64,000 nt of DNA from contig NC_045145.1 of assembly GCF_008831285.2 (NCBI RefSeq), forward strand, positions 2,046,001-2,110,000. The letters run 5' to 3'. Positions 11,901-20,933 of this stretch are shown piece by piece. The DNA is from Nymphaea colorata (lineage: Eukaryota; Streptophyta; Magnoliopsida; Nymphaeales; Nymphaeaceae). The notes under the pieces are model-generated. The model did not search any database. It was not told the origin of the DNA and was given only the letters and a program-made list of their open reading frames with translations. A program made the position numbers and the translations under genes. The first letter of the stretch is position 1. Every line of letters starts with the position of its first letter.

Positions 11901-11979
11901 TGCCCATAAGTCCTTGCAACTCAATCGGTTCCTCTTCTCCCTCGGGGTGAAGGTCATGGTGATTCTCTTCACGTCCCAA
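8665..11979 (-). CDS. pol: Pol polyprotein: RT, RNase H, integrase, chromodomain, LTR-encoded tail
   Basis: A 1104-codon frame holding the replication enzymes of element 1, expected to act in the cytoplasmic particle and then the nucleus. RT spans about residues 60-330, with the active site in FFDDILIYS at about 255. RNase H has ETDAC (about 402) and YEKELLAI. Integrase has a zinc-finger region (about 588-630), Asp in MDFI (658), Asp in CDRDS (718), Glu in GQSEIMN (754) and a GPY module at about 893. A chromodomain (about 948-990) probably directs insertion to marked chromatin. The second Cys of the integrase finger is Phe (QCTVFQ, codon 10096-10098). From about residue 1004 the frame runs through the PPT into the 3' LTR. 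It lies in a different frame from gag-protease and probably starts by frameshift near 11940, not at its first Met. Confidence 0.9.
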   Translation of the reverse strand: MGREENHHDLHPEGEEEPIELQGLMGNTQPKAAQRCLNHEQPACWVLALATDVPGPDKEQEEPIPASIHKVLDGFPEIFDEPKGLPPKRAYDHRIILTQGAEPVNVRPYRYGHSQKVEIECLVKEMLQSDIMKPSCSPFSSPVLLVKKKDNTWRFCVDYRALNEVTVKDRHPIPVIDELLDELAGATIFAKIDLRAGYHQIWMHDEDVLKTVFRTHDGHYEFLVMPFGLTNAPATFQRCMNDVFRAHLRNFVLVFFDDILIYSKNEEQHQRHLEITLQILKEHQLFAKMSKCSFGQSSIGYLGHIVSQEGVRADPKKLQAMERWPLPKDLKGLRGFLGLTGYYRRFIQGYGIIAQPLTQMLKKGAFMWTDKSRVAFDRLKTALMTAPVLTLPDFTKTFTIETDACDVGVGAVLGQEGHPIAYMSKALTSRAKPLSTYEKELLAIIIAVEKWRPYLIGRRFIVRTDQNSLKYMLKQRVSTPTQQRWLAKLLGYDFEIEYKRGPENTAADSLSRLTEQLMTHSVVSTSLWDRLAEDQQADQNLRLIKTFVSQNPDSIPLYSVRGDILYRKNRVVVPPNSELKRELLQHFHDSPAVGHEGVAKTVSRVKAQFWWQGLKAEVQRYIRQCTVFQREKYEAIKPPGHLNPLSIPTKPWTDITMDFINAMPRSEGKEAVLVVVDRLTKYSHFAPLPRLYQGPLVANVFQEFVGKLHGMPQTIVCDRDSIFMSAFWKEYMKTMGTDLRFSTAHHPQTDGQSEIMNRSLETYLRCFAGERPNSWVKFLPWAEWSYNTRLHSSTGMTPYEAVYGYPPPSIPRYEGGSAIEDNVDCELRTREAVLEALKQNMAKAQNRMKQLYDKGRKDREFTVGQYVWLKRLPLKQRSLMGQPYSKLLPRYYGPYPVLQKVGKAAYRMGLPREAQVHPVLHVTRLKPHHGDVPTVVEHVPNQLPTPYRILKHRYVQRQSRTRHEVLVEWQGADHGTSWEEFGSVAHRFPSTRARGQAQFREGESVTGLGEGLDSREPEQGEPSQRKRKALELWIQSLQKLIANPREAEEALTIVAEGGEGGATRSKCERSEADPQVAPVLVVGCPELGMTKPNADPSLEALEAV
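8969..8984 (-). promoter_or_regulatory. Polypurine tract of element 1
   Basis: The minus strand reads tagggaaggggaatc immediately before the 3' LTR, the position and composition of the plus-strand primer for reverse transcription. It is translated in the pol frame (residues just before the LTR-encoded tail). Confidence 0.85.
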
Positions 11980-13361
11980 TTAATTGCTTTCCAGGAGAGG
12001 AACCATGGCATTCCCAAAACCAGATCGACTCCTTCCAAGGGGATCACGAGGAAGTCGATTGAGAAAGCCCTCTTGTTCAGAACGACCTCCATGCCTTGCC
12101 CTTCGTGTAGACACTTTAGGCGATAGCCCCCTCCCACGATGATCGTTTGGGGCTTGCTAGATTGGAGCACGATATTGCATCGTTTGGCGGCTTCCTCTGT
12201 AAGGAAGTTGTTGGTGGCGCCACTATCCAGCAGTATTAGCACTTTGTGTCCGTTGATTCTGCCAAACACCCGCATGACATTTGGCTTGTGAGGGTCGGTC
12301 ATGGAGTGAAGAGACTCATCCTCGTCTTCTTTGGTTTCAGACTTGGGGGCCTCTTCTTTTTCTCTATTCTTGGTTCGCCTCTTGGTGTCCATCTCCTCTT
12401 CGGATGAGGAGCTGGAGCTAGCGTCCGTATCACTAGAGGAATCGTCTTTGGAATGAGATCCACTCTCACTATCGCTGAGCACACGAATCCTGTTGTGGGA
12501 TTTACATTGGTGGTTCTTATCCCACTTTTCCTCACACATGAAGCACAATCCTTTGCGCCTGTATTCCTCCATTTGTTTGGGTGTGAGGTATCTAGTTGGA
12601 GGACCTCTGCCCGATTTAGGTGTTTGATTCATTCCTTTTTCTCCAGGCTTATAATCTATCCCCTTTTGGTAGGGAGTCTCCTCGTTACTTCTAAAACGAG
12701 AAGCAGAAGATTGCGAGGGTTTCTTCCTCTGCTTATCAAACTTGCGTGCCTTCTTCATAGCACGCCTCTCCTCTATGCGTTCTTCATAGTTACGCGCCAT
12801 GGCAAAACATTCTTCTAAACTTTCGAAGCGTTGTACCTTCATTTCAAGCTTAACCTCTTGTTTTAGTCCACCCTTGAAGGCGACGATGAGGGCCTTCTCG
12901 GACCACTGTACCATGCTTGCAAGCCTTTCAAATTGCTTCTGGTAGGCCTGCACCGTGGTAGTTTGGACCAAATTCTTAAGGTCCTCGTCGTAATCTATAA
13001 AGGTGGAGTCGCCAAATCTCAATTGGAGGCTCTTCTTGAATTGCTCCCAGGTTGGATCGTATGTCTTGTGGACGAACCATAAATAGAAGCTTGTGGCTTC
13101 TCCTATCATCTTGGCTGCCGCGGTTTCTATCCACTCATCCCTAGGAACTCGATGGCACACAAAGTAACGCTCTGCCATAAACATCCACTCCCTCAGTTGT
13201 TCCCCGTTGAACTTTGGGAACTCATATCGGACTGTGGGTGTCCGTCTATCATCATGTCGGGGGTGTCTTTTCATTTCTCTTTCTCTGGTGAGGAGACTCT
13301 TCCTCTTCCTCAGAATCATAGTAGGTCTGATTCTGACTAGAGTTAGCGAATCTTTGCACAC
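11667..13361 (-). CDS. gag-pro: Gag (capsid, CCHC nucleocapsid) and aspartic protease
   Basis: A 564-codon frame. A retrotransposon Gag domain lies at about residues 45-190 (FPKFNGE ... WEQFKKSL ... RFESLEECF) and would form the particle shell. A zinc knuckle, CFMCEEKWDKNHQC (about 273-286), of the C-x2-C-x7-H-x-C type seen in chromoviruses, would bind genomic RNA. Next comes an acidic serine-rich stretch (about 296-325), then a retroviral-type aspartic protease with LLDSGATNN (about 377-385). Homology ends near residue 473, where the correct continuation moves to the pol frame (near 11940). The first about 35 residues are likewise out of frame with true Gag. The N-terminal part lies in the overlapping frame 13252-13872, and the switch is at a run of five G (13259-13263, plus strand). 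Confidence 0.87.
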   Translation of the reverse strand: MCKDSLTLVRIRPTMILRKRKSLLTREREMKRHPRHDDRRTPTVRYEFPKFNGEQLREWMFMAERYFVCHRVPRDEWIETAAAKMIGEATSFYLWFVHKTYDPTWEQFKKSLQLRFGDSTFIDYDEDLKNLVQTTTVQAYQKQFERLASMVQWSEKALIVAFKGGLKQEVKLEMKVQRFESLEECFAMARNYEERIEERRAMKKARKFDKQRKKPSQSSASRFRSNEETPYQKGIDYKPGEKGMNQTPKSGRGPPTRYLTPKQMEEYRRKGLCFMCEEKWDKNHQCKSHNRIRVLSDSESGSHSKDDSSSDTDASSSSSSEEEMDTKRRTKNREKEEAPKSETKEDEDESLHSMTDPHKPNVMRVFGRINGHKVLILLDSGATNNFLTEEAAKRCNIVLQSSKPQTIIVGGGYRLKCLHEGQGMEVVLNKRAFSIDFLVIPLEGVDLVLGMPWFLSWKAINWDVKRITMTFTPREKRNRLSCKDLWAIHNLRLLKDALTTSSQHVGSLLLQQMCQGRIKSKKNLYQPQYIKFWMDFPRSLMNLRACLQSGPTIIESSLHREQSL

Positions 13362-13872
13362 GCGTTGAGGCTCGATGGTGATCTTCTATGGGAGGCCGGA
13401 ATGTGGGTCCAGTTTGAGGAGGTCCTGGGGGCCCCATTCTGTTATTTCGGGCCCCGTCCATGCTGGTGCCTACGTGAGACACCCGTGGATCTACTTCATT
13501 GTCCGTGAAGTAGTTAGGATGGCCGCCAGCGACACCTTTTCCCTTGTCGCGCCCTGTTTGAGTCCGGCCTTGGGTGACGGCCTCTTGTTGTGGGTTTATG
13601 GAGGCGCTTAGGAGCCTAAACATACTCCTAAACTCGTCCATGTCCCGCTGCCTCGCCGAGTCTTGGCGTTCCATCTCGGTCCTATGGATGGAATCCTGCC
13701 TGTCCATATCGCGACGCATCCGTATGAGTTCTTTTTCTATATGCGTCATCCGCCCGACCATGGGGTCTTGAAGCTCGACGGATTCGGCTTTGGCCGGCTC
13801 TTCATGGGGTTGGGGAACCTCTTCGAGGACGGCGTTCTCCTCCAGGGCCAGTTGCTTCTTGGATTTACCCAT
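13252..13872 (-). CDS. gag: N-terminal part of Gag, frame-shifted from the rest
   Basis: Starting at the ATG at 13872 (MGKSKKQLA), which I prefer to the one 12 codons upstream because the charged Gag-like segment begins there, this frame encodes a helical, highly charged region (IEKELIRMRRDMDRQD, likely coiled coil). A Gly/Pro-rich linker and an acidic stretch (DSEEEEE) follow. It stops just after 13263. Removing one base of the five-base G run at 13259-13263 would make it continuous with the 11667-13361 frame, so both are probably one gag gene split by a one-base insertion or an assembly error. Confidence 0.75.
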   Translation of the reverse strand: MGKSKKQLALEENAVLEEVPQPHEEPAKAESVELQDPMVGRMTHIEKELIRMRRDMDRQDSIHRTEMERQDSARQRDMDEFRSMFRLLSASINPQQEAVTQGRTQTGRDKGKGVAGGHPNYFTDNEVDPRVSHVGTSMDGARNNRMGPPGPPQTGPTFRPPIEDHHRASTRVQRFANSSQNQTYYDSEEEEESPHQRKRNEKTPPT

Positions 13873-13908
13873 TGGTAAGACTTGGGCAGAAAATTTCCAA
13901 GGCAACAC

Positions 13909-14400
13909 GATGAAAAGAAGACAAAAAACCTAAGTACACTGAATCCAAAAGAAATCAAACACTGCCACTCTCAAAATCCAAGAACTGACTACTGCCACTC
14001 TCAAAGGAAAGTCTAAACCGCCCACACGCTGCTGCTGCCCGTGTGTTCGTAAGCAAGGGAGACGGGTTGGCCCGCCTACTGCCGCACTCTTCTAGTGCCT
14101 CGGCAGTCCCGCTTCACTCTCGGCCGAGCTCAAAGAGCCTAAATCACCACACCCGCCTGGTGTCTCGGTGACGCACCTCGAGTTTGGCTACCCTCGGGAG
14201 CACAGTGTGTACTGCCCTAGACTTGCTAAAGGGAAGCAAGCCTAGCCGAGAACAATAGCGGAAGTCCCAGAAAACCAGAAAACGGAAAAGAGAATACCAC
14301 TGCTGAATCTGAATCTGCTAGAAAAACCCGACTGTAAGCTGCCCTCTGACGTTGAATCTTCTTGGTCCAAGTGCTTACGAAGTCCGGTTTATCCTCAACA
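13909..14400 (-). other. Element 1 untranslated leader
   Basis: This lies between the primer-binding site and gag on the minus strand. I see no conserved coding frame. It is expected to hold packaging signals of the genomic RNA, but none can be identified from this sequence alone. Confidence 0.6.
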
Positions 14401-14414
14401 GGGCTCTGATACCA
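14401..14414 (-). promoter_or_regulatory. Primer-binding site, initiator-Met tRNA type (element 1)
   Basis: The minus strand reads tggtatcagagccc, two bases inside the 5' LTR. It matches the 3' end of plant initiator methionine tRNA, the usual primer of plant Ty3 and Ty1 elements. The same sequence occurs at 38101-38114 and 30551-30563. Confidence 0.9.
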
Positions 14415-17051
14415 ATTGTTAGGTACTACCCGGGTCGACTAGTTAGACCGAACCGAAGCAGCCCTAAGTTCCCAAGACCTTCTTGAGGAGCAATTTAAAA
14501 ACCCAAAATCCTAAACAAATTATACAGTTGTCTACCCGGCCGGACAGGACCACGGCACAAACCCGATGGATAAAGGAGTACAAGTATGGCTGGTATCCCA
14601 AATCCTAACTAGGATAACCTACTACAACAAACTAGAATGGGTGAGAGGCCGTACAAGTGCGAGCGATACAGAATAAACACTCTCAACTCACTCAGCAAAC
14701 CACACCAAACCACAACTAACGAGCAAACCACACCCGAGCCCAGTAGGTAGGTCAAGTCCTTTAGCGGGCATGTTGTCGGCACTTGTGCCTTTGAGGTACC
14801 GCCGTGGGGACGTGGGACAGAGCCCGGGCTAAAGCAAAACTGAAAGCAAACTAAATGCAATCCTAAAGCATAAAGCAAGAAGACCCGCCCGTGCTACAAG
14901 GGGGAGGAAGGGTGTTACTAGCCACGACGGACTTGGCTCAGCCGAAGGAAGGACCCGGGGAGAAACCACAGCCCCCGGGTATTGAAGCTCACAGAACAGA
15001 AGACCACTTGAGTTGTGCCTCCACGAAGCCTGGTGCTGGCAGAAAGACGCCTGGCCGAGGAAGACGCTACCGCAGATCGTGCTGCAGTCGGCCGCAAATG
15101 CGGGTCGCAGATGCGCAAGGGCGGCCAGAGTCGCTGTCACCTGAACGGAGTAGCCGCTCGCTGCGAAGGATGGATGCAGACTGAGTGGCCACAGGCTGGA
15201 GCGCCCTGCTGGAGGCACCGGTTGGGAGTGCTGCTTCGTGCGCGACCGCCTATCGCGATAGCACTGTCGGAGCACGCCTGGGCGACGAGGGGGGCTAAAG
15301 CCGCGAGAGGGCTAGCTAGGTGGGGTCAAGGACTTGCTGGTCAAGCCAAGGTGAGCGCCGGATTCTTGCCACGTGGCAAGATCAAGGGCTGACAGCGATC
15401 ACGCTAGAGAGGAATCTAGCGACAAGGATAAGATTGGATTCCCTCTCCTATCGTCTAGGAAGGAAATCACACAAGGGAGGGAGATTCGGGTGAGGTGGCT
15501 CAGGGATCTCTCTCGAGATTTCGAAGTGGAGGGAGATGCCGACATGTGGTTTGAGGAAGGACCAGGAAGGAAAGCGGGATCTGGCTGGAGGGAATGAGGA
15601 AATGCGAGTGAGACGAATCAGGAAACAAATGAGGACGCGGGATGGAGTTGCCGATTTGGTAGGGAGAAAACGCGGGGCGGTGGATCCTTGACGCGTCTTG
15701 CTGAGGTGGTGCCCACGTGGAGGAGTCGTTGGACCAGGTGGGATGCGAGGAGGATCTCGGAGGGGGGGTGACGTGGCAGTGAGGGAGGACATGATCCAAA
15801 CACGTGGAGTGATGGACGGATGAGGATGGCTGCGGCTAGGGTTGGCGAGAGAGGAAAAGGCTACGAATTAGGCAAGAGGATTCACGCGGCTTGAGCGAGA
15901 TTCCTCAAATGCAGCTGCGTGATCCAAGGGATCTCGACCTGGGACGAGGAACTCGGGGACTGACACGTGGCAAGGGTGATCAGGATCCTAAGCTAGGATG
16001 TTGACACGTAAGTGAGATGGACGGCTGAGAGGGACTTACCTTCGAGATCACGTCCACGAAGAAGACTCGCGCAAGGGGCCGGCGGCTAGGGTTCCACGTG
16101 CGGATCCAGATGACCATGTTGCCCTTCGTTTCTGCTTCGGGGCTTTGACTGGCGTGAGGGCAGAAACGTCTTTGAGCACCAGGACTAATGGAGGTCACCG
16201 GAAATAGCAGCAGCGACCGGACTCGTCCAGAATTCCGACGGTACGCCGGCATCGCTTCACAAGGTCGGATCGCGCCCAAATTTAGGTATTTTGTTCTTCG
16301 GGCTAGGGGATTTCAATGGTATTGCTTCTGAAGTGATTTCCCGGCAGGACCTTTGGATTCGAGGGGCTGGGAGCATGCTGGAACGTACTTGTAGCAGGGC
16401 AACCGAGGGAACCAAGGAAGCAATTAGACCCCCTTTGCACACCCAATGCTTGGATTTGGCCTAGGCCGCAACCGAGAGAAGGAAAGAAGTCTCGGATAAG
16501 GAGAGGGTTGTTCCGAGGGAGGGACACTGTGGGACTGATCAAAACTAGCACTCGGGTATGCCGAGCACACGCCTTGGTCCGTGGGTGAGGTGCCCAATGC
16601 CAACAACTCAATCCTTAATCGAATTCTCGCCTAAAGTCGGAGTACTAACCTGTTAGCCATCCTGTTGAAGTCTGGATTACAGCCTTCAACCTTCCCAATG
16701 CTCGGATCAGCCTTTCAACTCCTCCGTGGTCGAGGAGATGGCACCGGTCCAAGCTTGATTACGCTCTTGAGGGGAACTTTGCCGTGGTCACGTAGGGAGG
16801 AACACCGCCGATTAGGAGGGCCTGCCGTGCATCTTTACTGCCTTGAGCCTTCGTCTACGGGGACGCCGGATCTCCAAGGGACACTAGAACGTCACAAGGG
16901 AAGGGGACGCGAGGGGGGAGAAGACGGATTCTCGTCCTTGGGGTTGAGAATGCGGGAGAGTAGAGAGACACCTCGAGAGAGGAGAGAGAGCCGAACTTCA
17001 CAAATGAAATCTTCTATTGTCAAAAAGCATCCTTTACACTAAGATCCAAAA

Positions 17052-17062
17052 TTATATATACT
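17052..17062 (-). promoter_or_regulatory. Putative TATA box of the element 1 5' LTR
   Basis: 'tatatataat' on the minus strand, about 640 bases inside the LTR's upstream end. It is the counterpart of 4594-4603 and 8315-8324 and the best candidate promoter for the gag-pol RNA. Confidence 0.6.
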
Positions 17063-17401
17063 AACCTTGGTTGGACTGGGTCACAAGTTCGACCGGTTCC
17101 ACTAAGCCCAAACCCACTTTACAATAGAGCTTAATTCTGCCTCTTATTGAAATGAAATACCCCTACTTCGAAACCCAATGGTGTGGAGCACAACCCCGCT
17201 CCAATAGGTGCGCGCTAAGTCAAATCACGCAAGCCAAAAAAATGCCTAAGTGTAAACAAAACCGAATTAAACACCTAGTCTAAGCCGCCCCTGAGCCTTG
17301 CGAGCCCAGGGTGGGGACCTCGTGCGGGGAACTGCCCGCACTTCGGAATTGGGTCAAGGGCTGGTCTAGTTGACCAAGCCATTCGTCTAAGACTTGAGTT
17401 C

Positions 17402-17705
17402 TTAGACTGCCTCAAGGGCCTCAAGCGAAGGATCTGCGTTAGGTTTAGTCGTTCCTAGTTCGGGGAATCCTACAACTAATACCGGAGCAACTTGAGGATC
17501 GGCCTCACTTCTTTCGCACTTGGACCTGGTTGCGCCACCCTCTCCACCCTCTGCAACTGTCGTAAGTGCTTCTTCAGCCTCCCTGGGATATGCAATGAGC
17601 TTCTGTAGGGATTGAGTCCAGAGCTCTGACGCTTTGCGCTTCCTCTGGCTGGGCTCGCCCTGCTCAGGCTTGCGTGAGTCCGGACCTTCACCTAGGCCCG
17701 TAACA
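17402..17705 (-). other. LTR copy of the pol tail coding sequence (element 1 5' LTR)
   Basis: About 100 codons remain open here in the frame that forms the pol C terminus in the 3' LTR, with only a few substitutions. Features are an EPEQGEPSQRKRK basic patch, VAEGGEGGATRSKC and VLVVGFPELG. In a 5' LTR this copy is probably not translated as part of pol. It is kept because both LTRs are copied from one template. No function is known to me. Confidence 0.7.
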
Positions 17706-20700
17706 GGACCTGACTGGTTGCGACTAGAAAGTCCGAACCAATCGTGTCCGAGGTTCCTGGTAGGGTCTTGCCCGTGGCCGACCAAAGTCCCAAGCCGACG
17801 GCCGTGCCTACCCCCAAGATCACCTTGGACCAACCTAAAAACTTTCCTAGGACAAATCAAATACAAGACACTACCCAGTCGGACAGGAACACCGACTAAA
17901 ACCTAAATAGGTAAAGGAATACAAGGGAGGCTATCCCAAATCCAAAAGCCATATCCTACTACAAATAACTAGAAATGTGAGGCCAGTACAATGCGGAAGC
18001 GATACAATGCAAAATCTCTCACAACTCACTCAAACAAACCATCAAACCATACCTAATCGAACAAACCACACCCACCCGTAGGATGCTAGGTTGGCACGAG
18101 GTCGTGTCCTTGGCGTGGTGCCTCAGAGGTCCCTCAATGCTCAACAACGACCCAAGGTCGGGGTAAAAGCAAATGCAAAAGCAAAACAACCACCCACGTA
18201 TCTATAGGGGGATTAAGAGAGTACCGGCCAAGGCAAGCTTGGCGAAAATAAATCCAAGGCCTCAAGGTAAGATTCCACACTCGGGCAATAGCAGCTACAC
18301 ACGAGAAGTCGTCGAGGATGATGACAAGCTCCACAGGTGAAGAAGCACACCGGCGGGTGAAGAGGCTTCAAAGTCCACCTCCAATTGCAAGGTTCTCGTC
18401 GGAAAACGTAAAGGAGCTCCTCAGATGTACGCCTGATGAAGTGGGGACCGGCTGGATTCTTCGCCGGAGGGTCGCCAGAAAAGTAGCAGCAGCGGCCGGT
18501 GGCGGCCGGAGTTGGCCGGAGTTGGCTGAGACAAGGCCCGCTGGTTCCAAGACTCACAAGGATGCGGTAGCGCGGTCTTCCTTGAGGGCTAAGGTTGGAA
18601 CCAGCTAGGTGCGGTCCTTGTGGCTTTGGTAGGCTGAGGTGGGCTCGGGTCCGGTGGGTCAAGGTGGGCTCGGGCTAGGTCTGGGAAGTGGGCTTGGGCA
18701 ATGATGAGGTAGAATAACTCGGTCCTATGGTTCAAATGTGGGCTTGATCGGGCTAGGGGAATAGGCTCAAATGTGGATCCCTACAAAGTAGGTAGGGTAG
18801 GTCTAGGCGTCAAGTATGGAAATGGAAATGGGAAGTGGAGGGGGACTAGGGTAAATCAGATGAGGAAAATGAGGCTAAGTTATTGGAGAAGATCCCAAAT
18901 GAGGATCGAGCTCCAAGGATCTAGGTTGAGGTGGCGGCGCGGTGGAGGCTATCTCCCAAAGAAGTAGGAGAGAGGCTAGGGGAAGCGATGAGGTGTAGGG
19001 GGCGAGGGAGGCAAATGTGGTGAGGTGGAGCTGACTGGGGTGGCTCGAGCTAAGTGGTGGACAAGTGGCGCATGGAGAGGGGATTGGGCTAACTAAAATG
19101 TTGGCCACTACCTACGATATTGGGATTGAATCCCAAAAGTATCTCCCAAAAAGTGGGTCGATCCCACCAAATGGGAAGCACTTCCTAAGTTCTTGGAAGC
19201 AAGGGGCGAGCTCTCTCCCAATAATCTCTCTAATGCACTAGATCTCTGCCACGTGGCAAGGATGAAGGGTGGAGGTGGCGAAAGGCCCAAATGAGAATGT
19301 TCACTTACCTCAAGAGTAGAGCCGACCAAATGATTCCCAATGTGCCGGCGAGGGTGAAGGATTGCGTTGAGGATTTTCTTCTTGTTGCCACACGGAGTCC
19401 CAAATGCGCCAACACCGAATGTACGAATTCTTTGGCACGCCCAAATGCTCTATTCTTCAATGGCCGGAGTTCCCAAATGTTGGCCAGAAAATGAGCAGCG
19501 GTCACCGGAATTTCAGAATTCCGGTGGACCTAAAACCACTCGGCCAATATCTTCCTTTTGCTTGGACGATTCTTTTGAAATGCTTTTTCCTCTTTTTCCA
19601 CCGTCCAATTCACACTTTTTAACACTTGTTCTTGCTGTTTTCCAGCAATATTTCCAGGCCTAAACCAAGATTTAGAACTGAGATTTTGAAGACTTTTCGC
19701 CGGTGAAATTGACTTCCAATCGGCTTGGGGTAAGTACGAACTCCCCGAGGTATCCTTGCGCCTTGTAAGAAAGGGTTTTTGGAAGACTTCCACCGTCAAT
19801 CCCAGCTCAGGCTCACGGGTGTACACCATGGGAGAGGGCTGATCCTTAAGGGTGAATTCCTCCACAAAACCGCCCAACAAAATCCACAAATCGCCAAGAG
19901 AAGTTATGGCACTAACCTTCAACCGATCGATTCCATTGTCGCTACCCCAGTTTGCCTAGTTGCCTAGCCGAGTCGAGGTCTTCCTGAAGACTGGTCTGGC
20001 CTCTTTTCCTCCTCCGTGGTTCAAGGAAGAATGCACCTTTCACAGTCGGATGTTGATGTGGGGAAACTCGTGGGCAAGGAGATTCTTCGCGCCGGGCACT
20101 TGGAAATCTTCTAGCCGGTTTACCTTGGGCGAGTGAGGTGAGAAGAGAAGAAGAAAATCAAGGCAAGGAGAAAGAATACCCTCGGTTTTGCAATGGGGAT
20201 TGGCTGGGCTTCAACCACGGTGGCTGATTTTCCCCAAATGTGTCTCGAGGAAGAAGAGAGAGAGACGTGGAAGGGAGAATGCGCAAGGGAGCAAGAGAGA
20301 AACGTGGGGGATGAGAGAGAGATGAATGTGAAAAATGAACTCAATTCTCTTCAATTGCATGCGAATCCAAATGTGAACAAAGTATTTATAGTTCTGAAGT
20401 AAAACGGATCTAAACAAGTGATCCGGATCTGAAAACTTAATCAAATAAACATAAGCAAATGGCACACTCCAAATCCAAAGCAAAAAATGCACAAAGGCAA
20501 ACACGAGATTCTAAAGTCTCATCCCTAAAACCGGTCCTCCTCTAGCCTGCGCGTGCTTGGGCTTGACTCGGACCTAGATTTGCCTAGGCTCGCCCTAGAC
20601 TGACCCTAAGTGATTGGGTTTTGACCAAGACCCGGGCTGGACTTGACCTGGACCGGACTAGACCCACCCCCTCGGTCTTAAAGAGCCTCGCTTAGAGTCG

Positions 20701-20933
20701 TGGCACTTCCTCCCGCTCCTCCCTCTGCTTCGACTCCAAGCTGGTCCGTGCAATTAACCTTGGTCTGACCTCGTTGCTCTACGCCTCCCACTCCTCTCTC
20801 TTGACCCGGACTTGGGTCAACCCAGCCTTGTTGGGCCTTGACTGCATGAAGGGCGGTCTTGCCCTGCCCTCTATGACTGCTCTCTACCTCGTTAGTGGCT
20901 GCCCTAGGCCAAGTTGAAGGTAGACCCGTATCA
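17706..20933 (-). repeat. Family B LTR, 5-base start missing
   Basis: It starts 'ggacctgactggttgcgac', matching the LTR start at 20939 ('ggtcccgactggttgtgac') after its first five bases, and ends 'cgtatca'. Blocks shared with families A and C occur in the same order (conserved 'tacaa..cgatacaa' block, hairpin, TATA region, Gly-rich tail motif at 20701-20735). No PBS or PPT adjoins it, so it is a solo or truncated LTR. There is no convincing gene inside. Confidence 0.7.
20382..20391 (-). promoter_or_regulatory. Putative TATA box of family B LTR
   Basis: The minus strand reads ctataaatac, at the same relative place as in families A and C. The same sequence recurs in the second family B copy near 43165. 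Confidence 0.5.

Larger units (their letters stand above)
1271..17705 (-). mobile_element. Element 1: autonomous-type Ty3 chromovirus LTR retrotransposon
   Basis: Read on the minus strand the order is 5' LTR (14417-17705), PBS, leader, gag, gag-protease, RT-RNase H-integrase-chromodomain, PPT, 3' LTR (5248-8968 plus 1271-1338). A solo LTR (1339-5247) interrupts the 3' LTR. The integrase C-terminal chromodomain and domain order PR-RT-RH-INT place it among chromoviruses. The precise clade is not settled. Two one-base frame changes (13259-13263 and 11939-11941) are the only obvious damage to the coding region apart from one substituted integrase cysteine. The 'ggacc' after the 5' LTR would be the right-hand target-site copy. 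The left one is outside the window. Confidence 0.87.
14417..17705 (-). repeat. 5' LTR of chromovirus element 1
   Basis: It begins TGTTAGG next to the PBS and ends CGTAACA. Compared with 5248-8968 it lacks about 0.58 kb, with the junction at about 15311-15317 ('ggctagctagg'). It drives the genomic RNA leftward. On its right it abuts 'ggacctgactgg', the near-start of a family B LTR, so element 1 appears to have inserted into the beginning of that LTR. Confidence 0.88.
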
